Shown: positions 1 through 10,097, numbered from the stretch's first letter. The stretch is DNA of 64,000 nucleotides from Buchnera aphidicola (Cinara splendens) (GCF_900698975.1 NZ_LR217722.1:381217-445216); one strand, 5' to 3'. Notes: a model not told the origin generated them from the letters alone. Translations and numbers: made by a program.

Positions 1-195
1 TCCTAAACCATTATTATTAAAAAAATCTATAACTGTAGAAAAAAAATTTGATTTTTTACATAAAAAAGAGTTATAATTATAATTAATCTTTATTTCTTTA
101 GAAAAATTACCATGTATCATTGGAGATAAAGAGTGATTGACAGGATTACCGAATAAAGCAATATCTTTTTTTTTTTTAATATTTTTTAAACACAT
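1..195 (-). CDS. aroE: Shikimate dehydrogenase, N-terminal part (cut by window edge)
   Basis: AroE reduces 3-dehydroshikimate to shikimate with NADPH in the cytosol, a step of aromatic amino acid synthesis. The 65 codons in the window read MCLKNIKKKKDIALFGNPVN at the start, then HSLSPMIH; FGNP..HS.SP.IH is the family's shikimate-binding N-terminus (E. coli FGNPIAHSKSPFIH). The ATG at 195 is preceded by GAGGAG. An A12 run at codons 7-10 keeps the frame. The N-terminus is about 9 residues longer than in E. coli. The gene diverges from def, as expected of the ancestral aroE/def-fmt neighbourhood. The rest lies outside the window, so integrity cannot be judged. Confidence 0.9.
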   Translation of the reverse strand, partial: MCLKNIKKKKDIALFGNPVNHSLSPMIHGNFSKEIKINYNYNSFLCKKSNFFSTVIDFFNNNGLG

Positions 196-278
196 ATTTA
201 CTCCTCACGAATTAAAAAATAGCCTGATTTATTTAAAATAAATAAATCAATATATTAACTACATATATAAAAAAATTT

Positions 279-728
279 ATGTCAATACATAAAATTCTAC
301 AATTTCCTGATCATCGTTTACGAATAAAATCCAAACCTATAAAAAAAATAAATCAAAAAATAGTCAATATCATAAACGATATGTTTGATACTATGTATGC
401 TAATAACGGTATTGGACTAGCAGCACCACAAATTAACATACCAAAACAAATTATAACTATTAGTTCTATTCCACCACATAAATCAGAATTAATTTTAATT
501 AATCCTATAATTTTAAAAAAAAATAAAAAATATATATATACTCAAGAAGGTTGTTTATCAATTCCTGAAAAAACAGCTAAAATTAATAGATCTAGTTATA
601 TAAAAATACAAGCATTTAATCATCTTGGAAAATTATTTATACTAGAAGCTAGATCTTTACTATCTATTTGTATTCAACACGAAATAGACCACCTAACCGG
701 AACATTATTTATAGATTATATATGTTAA
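279..728 (+). CDS. def: Peptide deformylase, short C-terminus
   Basis: Removes the formyl group from the N-terminal Met of new proteins; Fe2+/Zn2+ hydrolase acting at the ribosome exit. All three active-site motifs are present: GIGLAAPQ (~res 44-51), EGCLSIP (~res 90-96, metal Cys) and QHEIDHL (~res 133-139, two metal His and catalytic Glu). The protein has 149 residues against about 169 in E. coli; the shortfall is the C-terminal ribosome-binding helix after FIDYI. It is followed by fmt 41 bp downstream, the usual def-fmt pair, so formylation and deformylation remain linked. No clear Shine-Dalgarno precedes the start. Confidence 0.95.
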   Translation: MSIHKILQFPDHRLRIKSKPIKKINQKIVNIINDMFDTMYANNGIGLAAPQINIPKQIITISSIPPHKSELILINPIILKKNKKYIYTQEGCLSIPEKTAKINRSSYIKIQAFNHLGKLFILEARSLLSICIQHEIDHLTGTLFIDYIC

Positions 729-769
729 AAACATATTTTTCTATTAAATAAATTATTATTTTAATTCAT

Positions 770-1726
770 ATGTTAAAAAAAATATCAACAGTTATCTTTG
801 CAGGTAGTAACAATTTTTCATTAGCACACTTACGCTCATTATTTGACTCTAAATACATTATTAAAGCTGTACTAATTAAACCAGATAATCTCTTTTGTAA
901 AAAAAAAGATCAACGATTTTCTCCAATAAAAAAATTTGCTATACGACATAATATTCCAGTATTACAAACAAATAACCTTAATGAAAAAAAATTTTTTATT
1001 AAAATATCAAAAATCCATGCCGATATTTTAATCGTATCATCATATGGATTAATAATACCATCTAATATTTTACAATTATTTTGTTTTGGGGGTATAAATA
1101 TACATGCTTCCTTACTACCTAGATGGAAAGGAGCAGCTCCAATTCAGTGGGCAATACTATCAGGAGATAGTCATACTGGAATTAGTGTGATAAAAATGAA
1201 TTCTATAATAGATTCTGGAAAAATAATTTATCAACTAACTTGTCCTATTAATCAACGTGATAGTACAAAAACATTATCTACAAAATTAATACCAATCTCA
1301 CTACAATGTATGTATCAAGCATTAAATATGCTAATATACCCACAAATAAAAATCAAAAATTTTAAAAAAAACATAATTCAAACTAATGCACCAAAAATAA
1401 AAAAAAAAGATGCAAAAATATCTTGGTCATTACCAGTAGTATACATAGATCGATTAATTAGAGCATTTGATCCATGGCCTTGTTGTTATTTTTTAATTAA
1501 TAATCACCATATAAAAATTAAAAAATTTTCTGTTACATCTTTCAAAAAAAACAGATTTAAAAAAGGAGAAATCATTAGTATTAGCAAAAAAGGAATAAAA
1601 ATTAATACAAAGTGTGGTGTTTTACGGATAGAGAAGATAAAAATACCTGGAAAAAAAACATTACATATAAAAGATATTATGAATTCAAATAGAAAATTAT
1701 TTGTTCAAAATGAAATACTACCATAA
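770..1726 (+). CDS. fmt: Methionyl-tRNA formyltransferase
   Basis: Formylates Met-tRNAfMet with 10-formyl-tetrahydrofolate, giving the initiator tRNA. At 318 residues it is the usual length (E. coli 315). The N-terminal Rossmann-like domain starts with VIFAGSNNFSLAHL; the catalytic region has NIHASLLPRWKGAAPIQWAI (~res 108-127, with the Asn-His pair) and a downstream DSGKII (E. coli DTGDML). The C-terminal domain is Lys-rich, with INTKCGVLRIEKIKIPGKK near the end. Second gene of the def-fmt pair; a strong stem-loop with a T run follows at 1775. Confidence 0.96.
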   Translation: MLKKISTVIFAGSNNFSLAHLRSLFDSKYIIKAVLIKPDNLFCKKKDQRFSPIKKFAIRHNIPVLQTNNLNEKKFFIKISKIHADILIVSSYGLIIPSNILQLFCFGGINIHASLLPRWKGAAPIQWAILSGDSHTGISVIKMNSIIDSGKIIYQLTCPINQRDSTKTLSTKLIPISLQCMYQALNMLIYPQIKIKNFKKNIIQTNAPKIKKKDAKISWSLPVVYIDRLIRAFDPWPCCYFLINNHHIKIKKFSVTSFKKNRFKKGEIISISKKGIKINTKCGVLRIEKIKIPGKKTLHIKDIMNSNRKLFVQNEILP

Positions 1727-1774
1727 ATAAACATTTTATATCATGTAATATTTTTTCAAAAATACAAAAAAAAT

Positions 1775-1800
1775 AACGGCACAAAAATGCCGTTTTTGTT
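1775..1800. terminator. Bidirectional intrinsic terminator between fmt and rplQ
   Basis: Arms AACGGCA / TGCCGTT around a 6-nt loop, T-rich on the right and A-rich on the left, so it can end both fmt (plus) and the alpha operon (rplQ, minus). It is one of the few G+C-containing stems in the spacers and the most canonical terminator I see here. Confidence 0.85.
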
Positions 1801-1839
1801 TAAATAATATACAAAAATTCTAATTTTATTAAATAATTT

Positions 1840-2202
1840 TTATATATTTCGACCTACTAGTTCTACATAGGCCATAGTAGCATTGTCACCTTTTCTAAAA
1901 CCACATTTTAATATACGTAGATATCCACCCGGACGAGAATAAAAATACGGACCTAATTCATTAAATAATTTTTTAACAGTAAAAATATCACGAATACGAG
2001 AAAAAACTATTCGACGATTAGCAATCGTATCATATTTTGATCGTGTAATAAGAGGCTCAATAAAACGTCGTAACTCCTTAGCTTTTGGTAAAGTTGTTTT
2101 AATATATTCATATTGAATTAAAGAACATGTCATATTTTTAAACATAGCTTTAATATGACTACGTGTCCTATTTAATGATCGCCCCTTTTTTTTATGTCTC
2201 AT
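1840..2202 (-). CDS. rplQ: 50S ribosomal protein L17
   Basis: Large-subunit protein at the polypeptide exit region. The opening [20 protein letters not shown] matches the L17 family (E. coli [20 protein letters not shown]). Length is 120 aa, normal (E. coli 127). The body contains [16 protein letters not shown] and ends [12 protein letters not shown]. It is the last gene of the alpha operon after rpoA, with a terminator downstream. Confidence 0.97.
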   Translation of the reverse strand: MRHKKKGRSLNRTRSHIKAMFKNMTCSLIQYEYIKTTLPKAKELRRFIEPLITRSKYDTIANRRIVFSRIRDIFTVKKLFNELGPYFYSRPGGYLRILKCGFRKGDNATMAYVELVGRNI

Positions 2203-2277
2203 AATTTATATATCCTTTTAACTCTATTCAGAAATTTTAAAATTATATCTCTATAAAAACTATGTTAACTAAAATAT

Positions 2278-3267
2278 TTATTTATCTATCAAACTATTTG
2301 GAGGCCAATTACTTAATTTCATTCCCAAAGATAACCCTTTAGAAGCTAGAATATCTTTAATTTCTGTTAGTGATTTTTTACCTAAATTAGGTGTTTTTAA
2401 TAATTCTACTTCAGTTTTTTGAACTAAATCACCAATATAATGAATGCTTTCGGCTTTTAAACAATTTGCAGAACGAACAGTCAACTCCAAGTCATCTACA
2501 GGACGTAGTAGGCCCGGATCAAATTCAGGTTTTTCTTCTTTAACTACTGGCTCATGAATACCTCTTAAATCAACAAAAGATTCTAATTGTTCTGCCAAAA
2601 TAGTAGCAGCTTTTCTAATAGCTTCTTCTGGATCAAGTGTACCATTAGTTTCCATTTCTATTATTAACTTGTCTAAATCAGTTCTTTGCTTTACTCTAGC
2701 AGCTTCAACATTATATGTAATGCGCTCTATAGGGCTATATGATACATCTAAAAATAATTTTCCAATAACATGATTATCTTGTAAGAGATCTTTTTGAGAT
2801 TTAGCAGTAATATACCCTCTACCGCGCATTACTTTCATACGCATATCTATAAAAACATCTGGACAAGTAATATTACAAATAACATGTTTTAAGTTTATAA
2901 TTTCTACAGAAGAATCGTGACTAATATCCGCAGCAATAACAGGTCCAGTGCCATTTTTTTTTAAAGATACTACTACTTCATTTTTACCAAATAATTTTAT
3001 TGATAAACCTTTCAAATTCAATAAAATGTCTAGTATGTCTTCTCTTATACCTTTTTTATGCATATATTCATGCAATATACCATTTATTTCAACTTCAGTA
3101 ACAGCACAACCAGACATAGAAGATAATAAAATTCTTCTTAAAGCACTACCTAGTGTATGTCCAAAACCACGCTCCAATGGTTCTAATGTAATTTTAGCAT
3201 GCGTTGCACTGATTTGTTCAATATTAACTAGTCTAGGTTTTAAAAAATCTTCTACAAAGTCCTGCAT
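2278..3267 (-). CDS. rpoA: RNA polymerase alpha subunit
   Basis: Dimerizes to nucleate the polymerase core and contacts UP elements and activators. The 329 residues equal the E. coli length. N-terminal assembly domain with [20 protein letters not shown] (~res 27-46); C-terminal DNA-contact domain with [20 protein letters not shown] (~res 265-284), in which the DNA-binding Arg265-equivalent is kept. It lies between rpsD and rplQ in the alpha operon, 30 bp after rpsD. This is one of the best conserved proteins in the window. Confidence 0.98.
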   Translation of the reverse strand: MQDFVEDFLKPRLVNIEQISATHAKITLEPLERGFGHTLGSALRRILLSSMSGCAVTEVEINGILHEYMHKKGIREDILDILLNLKGLSIKLFGKNEVVVSLKKNGTGPVIAADISHDSSVEIINLKHVICNITCPDVFIDMRMKVMRGRGYITAKSQKDLLQDNHVIGKLFLDVSYSPIERITYNVEAARVKQRTDLDKLIIEMETNGTLDPEEAIRKAATILAEQLESFVDLRGIHEPVVKEEKPEFDPGLLRPVDDLELTVRSANCLKAESIHYIGDLVQKTEVELLKTPNLGKKSLTEIKDILASKGLSLGMKLSNWPPNSLIDK

Positions 3268-3297
3268 ACTGCCTCTCTCCGATAATCATCATAATTA

Positions 3298-3918
3298 TTA
3301 CTTTGAATATAATTCGACTATCAAATGCTCATTAATATCAGAAGATAAGTCATGACGCTCTATTGGACGTATAAATGTACCTTCCATTGTCTTATAATTA
3401 ACATCTAACCAGCTACATTGCTCACGTTGTTTTATAAGTTCCATAGCAGCCTGAATTCTTAATTGTTTTTTAGAACGTTCACAAATAGAAATTTTATCTT
3501 GAACAGAAACTTGATAAGAAGGAATATTTACAATGTTATTATTCACACAGATAGATTTATGGTTAATCAACTGACGTGATTCTGCTCTAGTAGAACCAAA
3601 ACCCATACGATATACAACATTATCTAAACGATTTTCTAGTAAAAATAACAAATTTTGACCGGTATTACCTTTTAACTTAGAGGCTTTTTTATAATAGTTA
3701 TGAAACTGTCTTTCTAATATTCCATACAAACGTCTTATTTTTTGTTTTTCTCTTAATTGTGTACCATAACCTGATAAACGTAATTTTCTTAATCCATGTT
3801 GACCCGGAGAATGATCAATTTTACACTTAGATTCAATAGATCGTACACCTGATTTTAAAAACAAATCTGATCCTTCTCGTCTACTTAATTTTAATTTAGG
3901 ACCTAAATATTTTGCCAT
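3298..3918 (-). CDS. rpsD: 30S ribosomal protein S4
   Basis: Primary 16S rRNA binder, and in E. coli translational repressor of the alpha operon. 206 aa, as in E. coli. Starts [20 protein letters not shown]; the S4 RNA-binding fold is visible in [20 protein letters not shown] (~res 92-111) followed by [11 protein letters not shown] good Shine-Dalgarno (AGAGA) precedes it. Gene order rpsM-rpsK-rpsD-rpoA-rplQ is ancestral. I could not recognise the S4 autoregulatory pseudoknot in the short leader of rpsM. Confidence 0.97.
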   Translation of the reverse strand: MAKYLGPKLKLSRREGSDLFLKSGVRSIESKCKIDHSPGQHGLRKLRLSGYGTQLREKQKIRRLYGILERQFHNYYKKASKLKGNTGQNLLFLLENRLDNVVYRMGFGSTRAESRQLINHKSICVNNNIVNIPSYQVSVQDKISICERSKKQLRIQAAMELIKQREQCSWLDVNYKTMEGTFIRPIERHDLSSDINEHLIVELYSK

Positions 3919-3953
3919 ATCTCTCTTCTCTTATTTATATGTACATAAAATCA

Positions 3954-4346
3954 TTAAACTCTACGTTTTTTAGAGGGTCGACATCCGTTATGAGGAATAG
4001 GAGTAACATCTGTAATATTAGTAATCCGAAAACCTGAAGCGTTTAAAGCTCGAATTGTAGATTCACGACCAGGACCAGGACCTTTAACCATAATTTCTAA
4101 ATTTTTTATTCCATAGTCTTTAACTCGATCAGCACATTTTTCTGCTGCTACTTGAGCAGCAAACGGAGTAGATTTTCTTGAACCTCGAAAACCAGAACCT
4201 CCAGAAGTAGCCCATCCTAGAGTATTTCCTTGACGATCAGTAATAGTAACAATTGTATTATTAAACGATGCATGAATATGCGCAATACCATCTAAAACTT
4301 GTTTTTTTATATTTTTTTTAGGAATCTTTGCTATTTTTTTTGACAT
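3954..4346 (-). CDS. rpsK: 30S ribosomal protein S11
   Basis: Platform protein near the decoding centre. Nearly identical to E. coli over [20 protein letters not shown] and [21 protein letters not shown] place the start at ATG 4346 ([12 protein letters not shown]); a TTG two codons upstream is in frame but has no support. About 130 aa, family length. It follows rpsM by 19 bp. Confidence 0.96.
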   Translation of the reverse strand: MSKKIAKIPKKNIKKQVLDGIAHIHASFNNTIVTITDRQGNTLGWATSGGSGFRGSRKSTPFAAQVAAEKCADRVKDYGIKNLEIMVKGPGPGRESTIRALNASGFRITNITDVTPIPHNGCRPSKKRRV

Positions 4347-4365
4347 AATCAATTATTTTCCTAAG

Positions 4366-4725
4366 TTATCTACTTTTTATTAACTTTCTAGGACCTTTGC
4401 ATGTACGAGCATTTGTTTTCGTTCTTTGTCCGCGTACTGGCAAGTGTTTACGATGACGCACTCCTCTATAACAGCCAATATCCATTAACCTTTTTATGTT
4501 AATAGTTCTTTCCCTACGTAAATCTCCTTCAATAACAAGAGTAGATATAAGTTTACGCAATTTATCAATTTGTTGTTCATTTAATGTATTAATTTTAATG
4601 TCATATCTAAGATTTATAGCATTACAAATTTTTTTAGACAATGATAAACCAATTCCATAAATTCCAGTTAAAGCTATTAATACATGCTTATGATCAGGAA
4701 TATTTATCCCAGCAATTCTTGTCAC
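4366..4725 (-). CDS. rpsM: 30S ribosomal protein S13
   Basis: Head protein that contacts P-site tRNA and bridges to the 50S subunit. Starts [20 protein letters not shown]; the C-terminal tail with [19 protein letters not shown] is the tRNA-contacting extension. 119 aa (E. coli 118). First gene of the alpha operon after rpmJ; the 119-bp gap between them probably contains the operon leader. Confidence 0.97.
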   Translation of the reverse strand: MTRIAGINIPDHKHVLIALTGIYGIGLSLSKKICNAINLRYDIKINTLNEQQIDKLRKLISTLVIEGDLRRERTINIKRLMDIGCYRGVRHRKHLPVRGQRTKTNARTCKGPRKLIKSR

Positions 4726-4844
4726 AAAAGTATCCTCTCTATATCTAGTAAATTAGATATCTAATTTATATATAACTACACACAACAGTATTTACTGAAT
4801 TATTAAAAAATATTATCTTTATAACAAAGAAGTATATATGAATA

Positions 4845-4961
4845 TTATCCTTGTCTTTGTTTATGTTTAGGATCATTCTTGCAAACAACACGAATTACAT
4901 TTTTTCGACGAACAATTTTACAACTACGACACAATTTTTTAACTGATGCGCGAACTTTCAT
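4845..4961 (-). CDS. rpmJ: 50S ribosomal protein L36
   Basis: A 38-residue gene between secY and rpsM. It starts [20 protein letters not shown] and ends PKHKQRQG, the same length as E. coli L36 and identical at the zinc ligands (CRSC ... C ... H). It starts 35 bp after the secY stop codon, its ancestral place at the end of the spc operon. Confidence 0.97.
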   Translation of the reverse strand: MKVRASVKKLCRSCKIVRRKNVIRVVCKNDPKHKQRQG

Positions 4962-4996
4962 TGATACTCCAAAATAAACATTATACTGATATTATT

Positions 4997-6292
4997 TTAA
5001 TTTTTTAAATATAAATTCGCTTTTTTTAATATTTTTTTATATCGAGTAGACATCATTAATGTTTGTATTTGCATAATAAATTCCATGAGTACTACTACTA
5101 CAATCAATAAAGAAGTACCCCCGAAATAAAAAGGGACTTTTAAACAATAATGCATAATATCTGGTATTAAACATATAAATACAGTATACATAGAACCAAT
5201 TGTTGTTAACTTTAAAACAATTTTTTTAATGTATTGTTCAGTTCGTAATCCAGGTCTAATTCCAGGCACAAAAGCACCTGATTTTTTTAAATTAGTAGCA
5301 GTATCTTTAGAATTAAACATTACACTAGTATAAAAAAAACAAAAAAATATTATTAATATTACATTTGTACATACAAAAACACTATGATTAAATTTAAAAA
5401 AATCAAAAAATTTTATTAGAAATATTTTATCATGAAAAACATGACGACAATATGTTACAATAATAGATGGAAAAAGAATCAGACTAGAAGAAAAAATAAC
5501 AGGTACAACACCGGCCATATTAACTTTTAAAGGTAAGTAACTATGATGTGATGAATGCATATTTCTACCTTGATGACGACGAGCATAGCACACAACAATG
5601 TTACGTTGACTTTTTTCGAAAAATACTACTGTAAAAATTACAAATAACATAACTAGCAGTATCGATAACAAATATAAATTATTAAAATTATAAATATTCA
5701 TTACAGAAAATGTTTTGTTTATAGAAACAGGCAAAGAGGATATTATTCCAAAAAAAATTATTAAAGAAATACCGTTACCTATTCCTTTATCTGTAATAAA
5801 TTCTCCTAACCACATCAAAAAAATAGTTCCTGTTACCATGCTAATGATTGAAATTATATAAAAATAAAAATCTGTAAACACAAAAATATTTTGCATACCA
5901 GGAATAAACGGTAGTCCAATCACAACACTAATTGATTGAATTACAGATAAAAATAATGTTAAATATTTAGTATACTGGTTAATTTTTTTTGTTCCTTCTT
6001 CTCCTTCTTTTTTTAAATTACGTAAATGTGAGCAAATCAATGTTAATAACTGCATTATAATAGAAGAGGAAATATATGGCATTACACCCAGCGTAAATAT
6101 TGAAATACGATTTAAAGATCCTCCAGAAAAAATATTAAACATAGTAAACAAAGAACTATTTTTATGGATAAGGAATTGTTCTAAAACCTTCATATTAATA
6201 CCTGGAATAGGTATAAAAGAACCAATACGAAATATTATAATAGCAACAAGTACCAATAACATTCTTTTTTTTAAATTATATAATATAGACAT
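4997..6292 (-). CDS. secY: Preprotein translocase channel subunit SecY
   Basis: Forms the inner-membrane Sec channel with SecE. 431 aa with about ten hydrophobic segments. TM1 carries IIIFRIGSFIPIPGIN (E. coli VFRIGSFIPIPGI); later landmarks are FNIFSGGSLNRISIF, ARRHQGRNMHSSHHSYLPLK and FVPGIRPGLRTEQYI, the last in the cytosolic loop that contacts ribosome and SecA. The N-terminus is about 12 residues shorter than in E. coli; no in-frame upstream start is evident. Its place after rplO in the spc operon is ancestral. Very Phe/Ile-rich, as usual for membrane proteins under A+T pressure. Confidence 0.97.
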   Translation of the reverse strand: MSILYNLKKRMLLVLVAIIIFRIGSFIPIPGINMKVLEQFLIHKNSSLFTMFNIFSGGSLNRISIFTLGVMPYISSSIIMQLLTLICSHLRNLKKEGEEGTKKINQYTKYLTLFLSVIQSISVVIGLPFIPGMQNIFVFTDFYFYIISIISMVTGTIFLMWLGEFITDKGIGNGISLIIFFGIISSLPVSINKTFSVMNIYNFNNLYLLSILLVMLFVIFTVVFFEKSQRNIVVCYARRHQGRNMHSSHHSYLPLKVNMAGVVPVIFSSSLILFPSIIVTYCRHVFHDKIFLIKFFDFFKFNHSVFVCTNVILIIFFCFFYTSVMFNSKDTATNLKKSGAFVPGIRPGLRTEQYIKKIVLKLTTIGSMYTVFICLIPDIMHYCLKVPFYFGGTSLLIVVVVLMEFIMQIQTLMMSTRYKKILKKANLYLKN

Positions 6293-6336
6293 AATGTATT
6301 TTCTGTTAGTAGTAAAATTATTTAAATAAAAAACAT

Positions 6337-6774
6337 TTAGTTTGTAATCATTCCTCCAATTGATTCAATATATAACCGTACTCCTTTAGTAACAGATAAT
6401 CCAGAAATTACTATTGGTTTTTCTATCATTCCAATCTTGATAATCTTAACATATCTAATATTTTTTTTAATTAAATTTGTTTTTTTTAAAACAGACATAT
6501 TTATTATCTTGAAATGAGAAATTCTATTCAATTCAAACAATCTAACTTCATCTATAAACATTTTCTTTTTGGATGTAAAACCAAATTTAGGAATTCTTCT
6601 ATATAAAGGTGTTTGTCCTCCTTCAAAACTTTTTCTAACCTTTCCTCCCGATCTAGATTTTTGACCTTTATGTCCTCTTCCACCTGTTTTTCCTAAACCT
6701 GAACCAATCCCTCTACATATACGTTTTCTTTTTTTTTTTATATATATGGAGTTCGACAATACATTTAGATACAT
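6337..6774 (-). CDS. rplO: 50S ribosomal protein L15
   Basis: Late-assembly 23S rRNA binder. Starts [10 protein letters not shown]; the diagnostic stretch [20 protein letters not shown] is intact (~res 22-41), followed by [13 protein letters not shown]. 145 aa, normal. Its start overlaps the end of rpmD by 10 bp, so the two are probably translationally coupled. Confidence 0.97.
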   Translation of the reverse strand: MYLNVLSNSIYIKKKRKRICRGIGSGLGKTGGRGHKGQKSRSGGKVRKSFEGGQTPLYRRIPKFGFTSKKKMFIDEVRLFELNRISHFKIINMSVLKKTNLIKKNIRYVKIIKIGMIEKPIVISGLSVTKGVRLYIESIGGMITN

Positions 6775-6959
6775 AATTTTTCCTCTTTATTAACAGACAC
6801 CATATAAGAAACTTTTTTAATCATACCACGAATAGATGGAGTATCTTCTCGTTGTACAGTATCACCAATATGACGTAAACCTAATCCTTTAATCGTAGCT
6901 ATATGTTTAGGTAAACGACCAATTTTACTTTTTATTTGCGTAATAAAAATTTTTTTCAT
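6765..6959 (-). CDS. rpmD: 50S ribosomal protein L30
   Basis: Small 23S rRNA-binding protein. Starts [20 protein letters not shown] and carries [20 protein letters not shown], the L30 signature. The ATG at 6959 matches the family start; a TTG two codons earlier is unlikely. 64 aa against 59 in E. coli: the C-terminus runs 5 or so residues further (NKEEKLCI) because the stop has moved into rplO. Confidence 0.95.
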   Translation of the reverse strand: MKKIFITQIKSKIGRLPKHIATIKGLGLRHIGDTVQREDTPSIRGMIKKVSYMVSVNKEEKLCI

Positions 6960-6982
6960 AAACAAAAATACACCATTTTATT

Positions 6983-7477
6983 TTAAATATTAATAATAGA
7001 TTTACTAAGTTTTTGTGCTATCATTTCTGGTGATCGAATTTTTTTTAAACCATCAATGGTAGCTCTAACTACATTGATAGGATTAGTAGATCCATATATT
7101 TTAGCTAAAATATTCTGAATTCCTACGACTTCTAATACAAACCTCATTGCACCACCAGCAATAATTCCGGTACCATCTGATGCAGGTTTCATAAATATCT
7201 TAGATCCTGTATGAGAACCATATACCGAATGTTGTATAGTATTTCTATGTAATGGAATTATAATCATATTTTTTCTAGCTCTTTCCATAGATTTTTGAAT
7301 AGCTGCAGGAACTTCCCGAGCCTTTCCATAACCAAAACCTACTTTTCCTTTACCGTTACCTACTACTGTCAAAGCAGTAAAAGAAAAAATTCTTCCTCCC
7401 TTCACTGTTTTAGAGACACGATTAACTATAATTAATTTTTCCTGTAAATCTAGAGATAATTTTTTATCAAAATTCAT
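6983..7477 (-). CDS. rpsE: 30S ribosomal protein S5
   Basis: Decoding-fidelity protein that contacts S4 and the mRNA entry channel. Contains [20 protein letters not shown] and [20 protein letters not shown], almost identical to E. coli, and [20 protein letters not shown] later. Two start codons are possible: ATG 7486 (MTYMNF) or ATG 7477 (MNFDKK). I prefer 7477 because an AAGGA lies about 9 nt upstream of it but overlaps the first ATG. Sits between rplR and rpmD in the spc operon. Confidence 0.95.
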   Translation of the reverse strand: MNFDKKLSLDLQEKLIIVNRVSKTVKGGRIFSFTALTVVGNGKGKVGFGYGKAREVPAAIQKSMERARKNMIIIPLHRNTIQHSVYGSHTGSKIFMKPASDGTGIIAGGAMRFVLEVVGIQNILAKIYGSTNPINVVRATIDGLKKIRSPEMIAQKLSKSIINI

Positions 7478-7496
7478 ATATGTCATCCTTTTCTAT

Positions 7497-7865
7497 TTAA
7501 AAAACCAAACCAGATATACGAGCAGATTCCGCTAATTCTTTAACTCGACCATGATATTTAAAACCAGAACGATCAAAAAAAACAATTTTTATTCCTTTTT
7601 GTAATGCTCTTTCAGCAATTAATTGTCCAATTATTTTAGCAGAATGTTTATTACCAGTATAGGTATGGTTAATGTTTAATTTTTTAAACTCTACAGTAGA
7701 AGCACACGTAGAAACAATAGATTCTTTAGAAACTATAATTTGTGCGTATATATGTTTAGATGTACGATGCACTACTAAGCGAAATAATTGATTAGAATAT
7801 TTATTTTTACGTATTTTAGTGCATCGACGAATTCGTGAATATTTTTTATTAATTTTTCCTTTCAT
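7497..7865 (-). CDS. rplR: 50S ribosomal protein L18
   Basis: Binds 5S rRNA in the central protuberance. Family landmarks are [16 protein letters not shown] (~res 31-46) and [20 protein letters not shown] near the C-terminus. I set the start at ATG 7865 ([20 protein letters not shown]), 122 aa against 117 in E. coli. The frame stays open 81 bp further upstream, but that part overlaps rplF and has no family similarity. Confidence 0.95.
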   Translation of the reverse strand: MKGKINKKYSRIRRCTKIRKNKYSNQLFRLVVHRTSKHIYAQIIVSKESIVSTCASTVEFKKLNINHTYTGNKHSAKIIGQLIAERALQKGIKIVFFDRSGFKYHGRVKELAESARISGLVF

Positions 7866-7866
7866 A

Positions 7867-8406
7867 CTATTTTTTTTTAGCCTCCTTAATACGTACAGTT
7901 TCATGCAAATAACGAATACCTTTTCCTTTATAAGGTTCAGGAACACGATATAATCGTATATTTGCTGCTACTTGTCCAACTAATTGTTTATCTATACTCT
8001 TTAAAACAATCTCACTTTGAGATATAATTGAAGCTGTTACTATATGTGGAATTTTATAAATTACAGGATGCGAAAAGCCTAAATATAATTTTAGGATATT
8101 TTTACTTTCTAGTATAACACGATACCCAACACCCAATAAATTTAATTGTTTTTTAAAACCTTCTGTAACACCTAAAATCATAGAATAAACTAAAGAACGA
8201 CAAGTACCAGCTTGCATCCAACCGTATGATGTAGATAAATGATTATGTGAAAAAAACAAAGAACCATCTTTTTTAAGAATTTTTACACATACATGTATTA
8301 TGCGCGTTAATGAACCTAAAGGTCCGTTTACTGTAATTTTGTAATTAGATAAATCAACAGCTACATTATTTGGAATGATAATAGATGATTTTGCAACACG
8401 AGACAT
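7867..8406 (-). CDS. rplF: 50S ribosomal protein L6
   Basis: Near the factor-binding site beside the sarcin-ricin loop. Starts [20 protein letters not shown]; contains NLLGVGYRV (~res 90-98) and ends in the L6 signature [20 protein letters not shown]. 179 aa (E. coli 177). Only 1 bp separates it from rplR, so coupled translation is likely. Confidence 0.97.
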   Translation of the reverse strand: MSRVAKSSIIIPNNVAVDLSNYKITVNGPLGSLTRIIHVCVKILKKDGSLFFSHNHLSTSYGWMQAGTCRSLVYSMILGVTEGFKKQLNLLGVGYRVILESKNILKLYLGFSHPVIYKIPHIVTASIISQSEIVLKSIDKQLVGQVAANIRLYRVPEPYKGKGIRYLHETVRIKEAKKK

Positions 8407-8440
8407 TTTTATATTCCTCTATTCAAAAATATTAATAAAC

Positions 8441-8833
8441 TTAACTTACATAACATATAATTTCTCCACCTAATCCTTTTTTTCGTGCAATTTTATTAGT
8501 CATTATTCCCCTAGAAGTAGAAAGAATAGCGATACCTAAATTATTCATTACAACAGGTATTTTATATTTCGTACAATACCGACGTAGACTTGGACGACTA
8601 ACTCTAGAAATATGTTCAATAACTGATTTTCCATTATAATATTTTAAAAAAATCTTTAATTGAGAAATATGAATATTCTGTATTTTATAATTACAAATAT
8701 ATCCTTCATACTTCAAAACTTTAATAATATTTTCTTTAATTTTAGAAAAAGGAACAGTTACAAAAATTTTATTAGAATGTTGACCATTACGAATAGATGT
8801 CAACATATCTGATATGGGATCTTGCATACTCAT
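8441..8833 (-). CDS. rpsH: 30S ribosomal protein S8
   Basis: Primary 16S rRNA binder and, in E. coli, repressor of the spc operon. ATG 8833 gives [20 protein letters not shown], matching E. coli MSMQDPIADMLTRIRNGQ; the frame extends three codons further without support. C-terminal signature [20 protein letters not shown] then IICYV. 130 aa, as in E. coli. Confidence 0.96.
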   Translation of the reverse strand: MSMQDPISDMLTSIRNGQHSNKIFVTVPFSKIKENIIKVLKYEGYICNYKIQNIHISQLKIFLKYYNGKSVIEHISRVSRPSLRRYCTKYKIPVVMNNLGIAILSTSRGIMTNKIARKKGLGGEIICYVS

Positions 8834-8882
8834 AAAATACACCTTATATCATATAATTAAGTTAATTTATAATATCTAAAAA

Positions 8883-9188
8883 TTACCAACTTGCTTTTGT
8901 TAAACCCGGTATTTCTCCTCGCATAGCAGATTCACGTAACTTCATACGACTCAATCCAAACTTGCGAAGAAAAGCGTGTGGACGTCCAGTTTGTCGACAA
9001 CGATTACGTTGTCGTGATGGACTAGAATCTCTAGGAAGAGTTTGTAGTTTAAGCATAGCATTCCAACGATCTTTATCTAATGATAATTTTGATTTTATGA
9101 TTTTTTTTAATTGAACACGCGCTGAATAATATTTAATTGCTAATTTAACTCTTTTAATTTCTCTAAATTTCATAGATTGTTTTGCCAT
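8883..9188 (-). CDS. rpsN: 30S ribosomal protein S14
   Basis: Head protein of the 30S subunit, zinc-free (C-minus) type. ATG 9188 gives [20 protein letters not shown]; the highly conserved [20 protein letters not shown] and [15 protein letters not shown] follow. 101 aa, identical in length to E. coli. The same frame is open 162 bp further upstream, but that extension overlaps rplE and is not part of the gene. Confidence 0.96.
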   Translation of the reverse strand: MAKQSMKFREIKRVKLAIKYYSARVQLKKIIKSKLSLDKDRWNAMLKLQTLPRDSSPSRQRNRCRQTGRPHAFLRKFGLSRMKLRESAMRGEIPGLTKASW

Positions 9189-9207
9189 TATTTTTACCAT
9201 TATAATT

Positions 9208-9747
9208 TTATTTTTGAAAAGGAAAATTAAATGCTGAAAGTAAACGCTCACATTCCTGATCAGAATTAGCATTTGTAGTAATTGTAATATCCATGCCTCT
9301 AATAGAATCAATTTTTTCGTAATTAATTTCAGGAAAAATAATTTGTTCACGAATGCCTAAGCTATAATTACCCGTACCATCAAATGATTTTCGTGATAAA
9401 CCTCTAAAATCACGTATACGAGGTATTGCAATAGTTATTAATTTATCAAAAAAATCCCATTTTCTTGTTCCTCTTAAAGTAACCTTACATCCTATTGGAT
9501 AACCCTTACGAATTTTAAAAGTTGCAATAGATTTTTTAGCAACAGTTATAACTGGTTTTTGACCAGAAATTCTCATTAAATCATTCATAGCATGTTCTAA
9601 TACTTTTTTATCTGTTACGGATTTTCCTATACCCATATTTAAAGTAATTTTTTCAATTTGAGGAACAGCCATAACGGTAGAATAATTTAATTCCTTCATT
9701 AACGTAGGAATTACATAATTTAAATAATAAAGATGTAGTCTTTTCAT
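9208..9747 (-). CDS. rplE: 50S ribosomal protein L5
   Basis: 5S rRNA binder that contacts P-site tRNA. Starts [20 protein letters not shown]; contains [20 protein letters not shown] and [20 protein letters not shown], both L5 signatures. 179 aa, as in E. coli. Next to rplX and rpsN in ancestral spc order. Confidence 0.97.
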   Translation of the reverse strand: MKRLHLYYLNYVIPTLMKELNYSTVMAVPQIEKITLNMGIGKSVTDKKVLEHAMNDLMRISGQKPVITVAKKSIATFKIRKGYPIGCKVTLRGTRKWDFFDKLITIAIPRIRDFRGLSRKSFDGTGNYSLGIREQIIFPEINYEKIDSIRGMDITITTNANSDQECERLLSAFNFPFQK

Positions 9748-9764
9748 ACTTTAATTTCCTTACT

Positions 9765-10082
9765 TTACTTCAATAATTCTTTAGTAGATTTATATCTGCG
9801 CATTTTTTTGCCATTAATCCAACAAAATTCTATTTTATCCGCTTTATTGGTTTCTTTATTAAAAATAGAAACGTTAGAGATATGAATAGGCAACTCTCTT
9901 GAAATAATTCCAGCTACTTGTTGTTTTTCTGGAATTGCTTTTTGATGTTTTTTAACTAAATGAACACCTTGAACAATAACTGTTCTATCGCTATAACACA
10001 TCTTTTGTACTATACCTATTTTACCTTTATCTCTTCCTGTTAATACTATCACTACATCATGAAAACGTATTTTTGCAGCCAT
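9765..10082 (-). CDS. rplX: 50S ribosomal protein L24
   Basis: Assembly-initiating 23S rRNA binder. The KOW motif is clear: VVIVLTGRDKGKIGIVQKMC (~res 10-29). Ends CWINGKKMRRYKSTKELLK. 105 aa (E. coli 104). It starts 15 bp after the rplN stop. Confidence 0.97.
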   Translation of the reverse strand: MAAKIRFHDVVIVLTGRDKGKIGIVQKMCYSDRTVIVQGVHLVKKHQKAIPEKQQVAGIISRELPIHISNVSIFNKETNKADKIEFCWINGKKMRRYKSTKELLK

Positions 10083-10097
10083 TATTTAGTTTCCTTA

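Noticed and set aside
2948-3355. 135-aa plus-strand open frame
   Set aside because: Lies antisense to rpoA/rpsD, which are certain; no Shine-Dalgarno or family similarity.
7866-7946. 27-codon extension of rplR into rplF
   Set aside because: Overlaps rplF in another frame; family start is at 7865.
9189-9350. 54-codon extension of rpsN into rplE
   Set aside because: Antiparallel-free overlap with a certain gene and no S14 similarity; the canonical MAKQSM start is at 9188.
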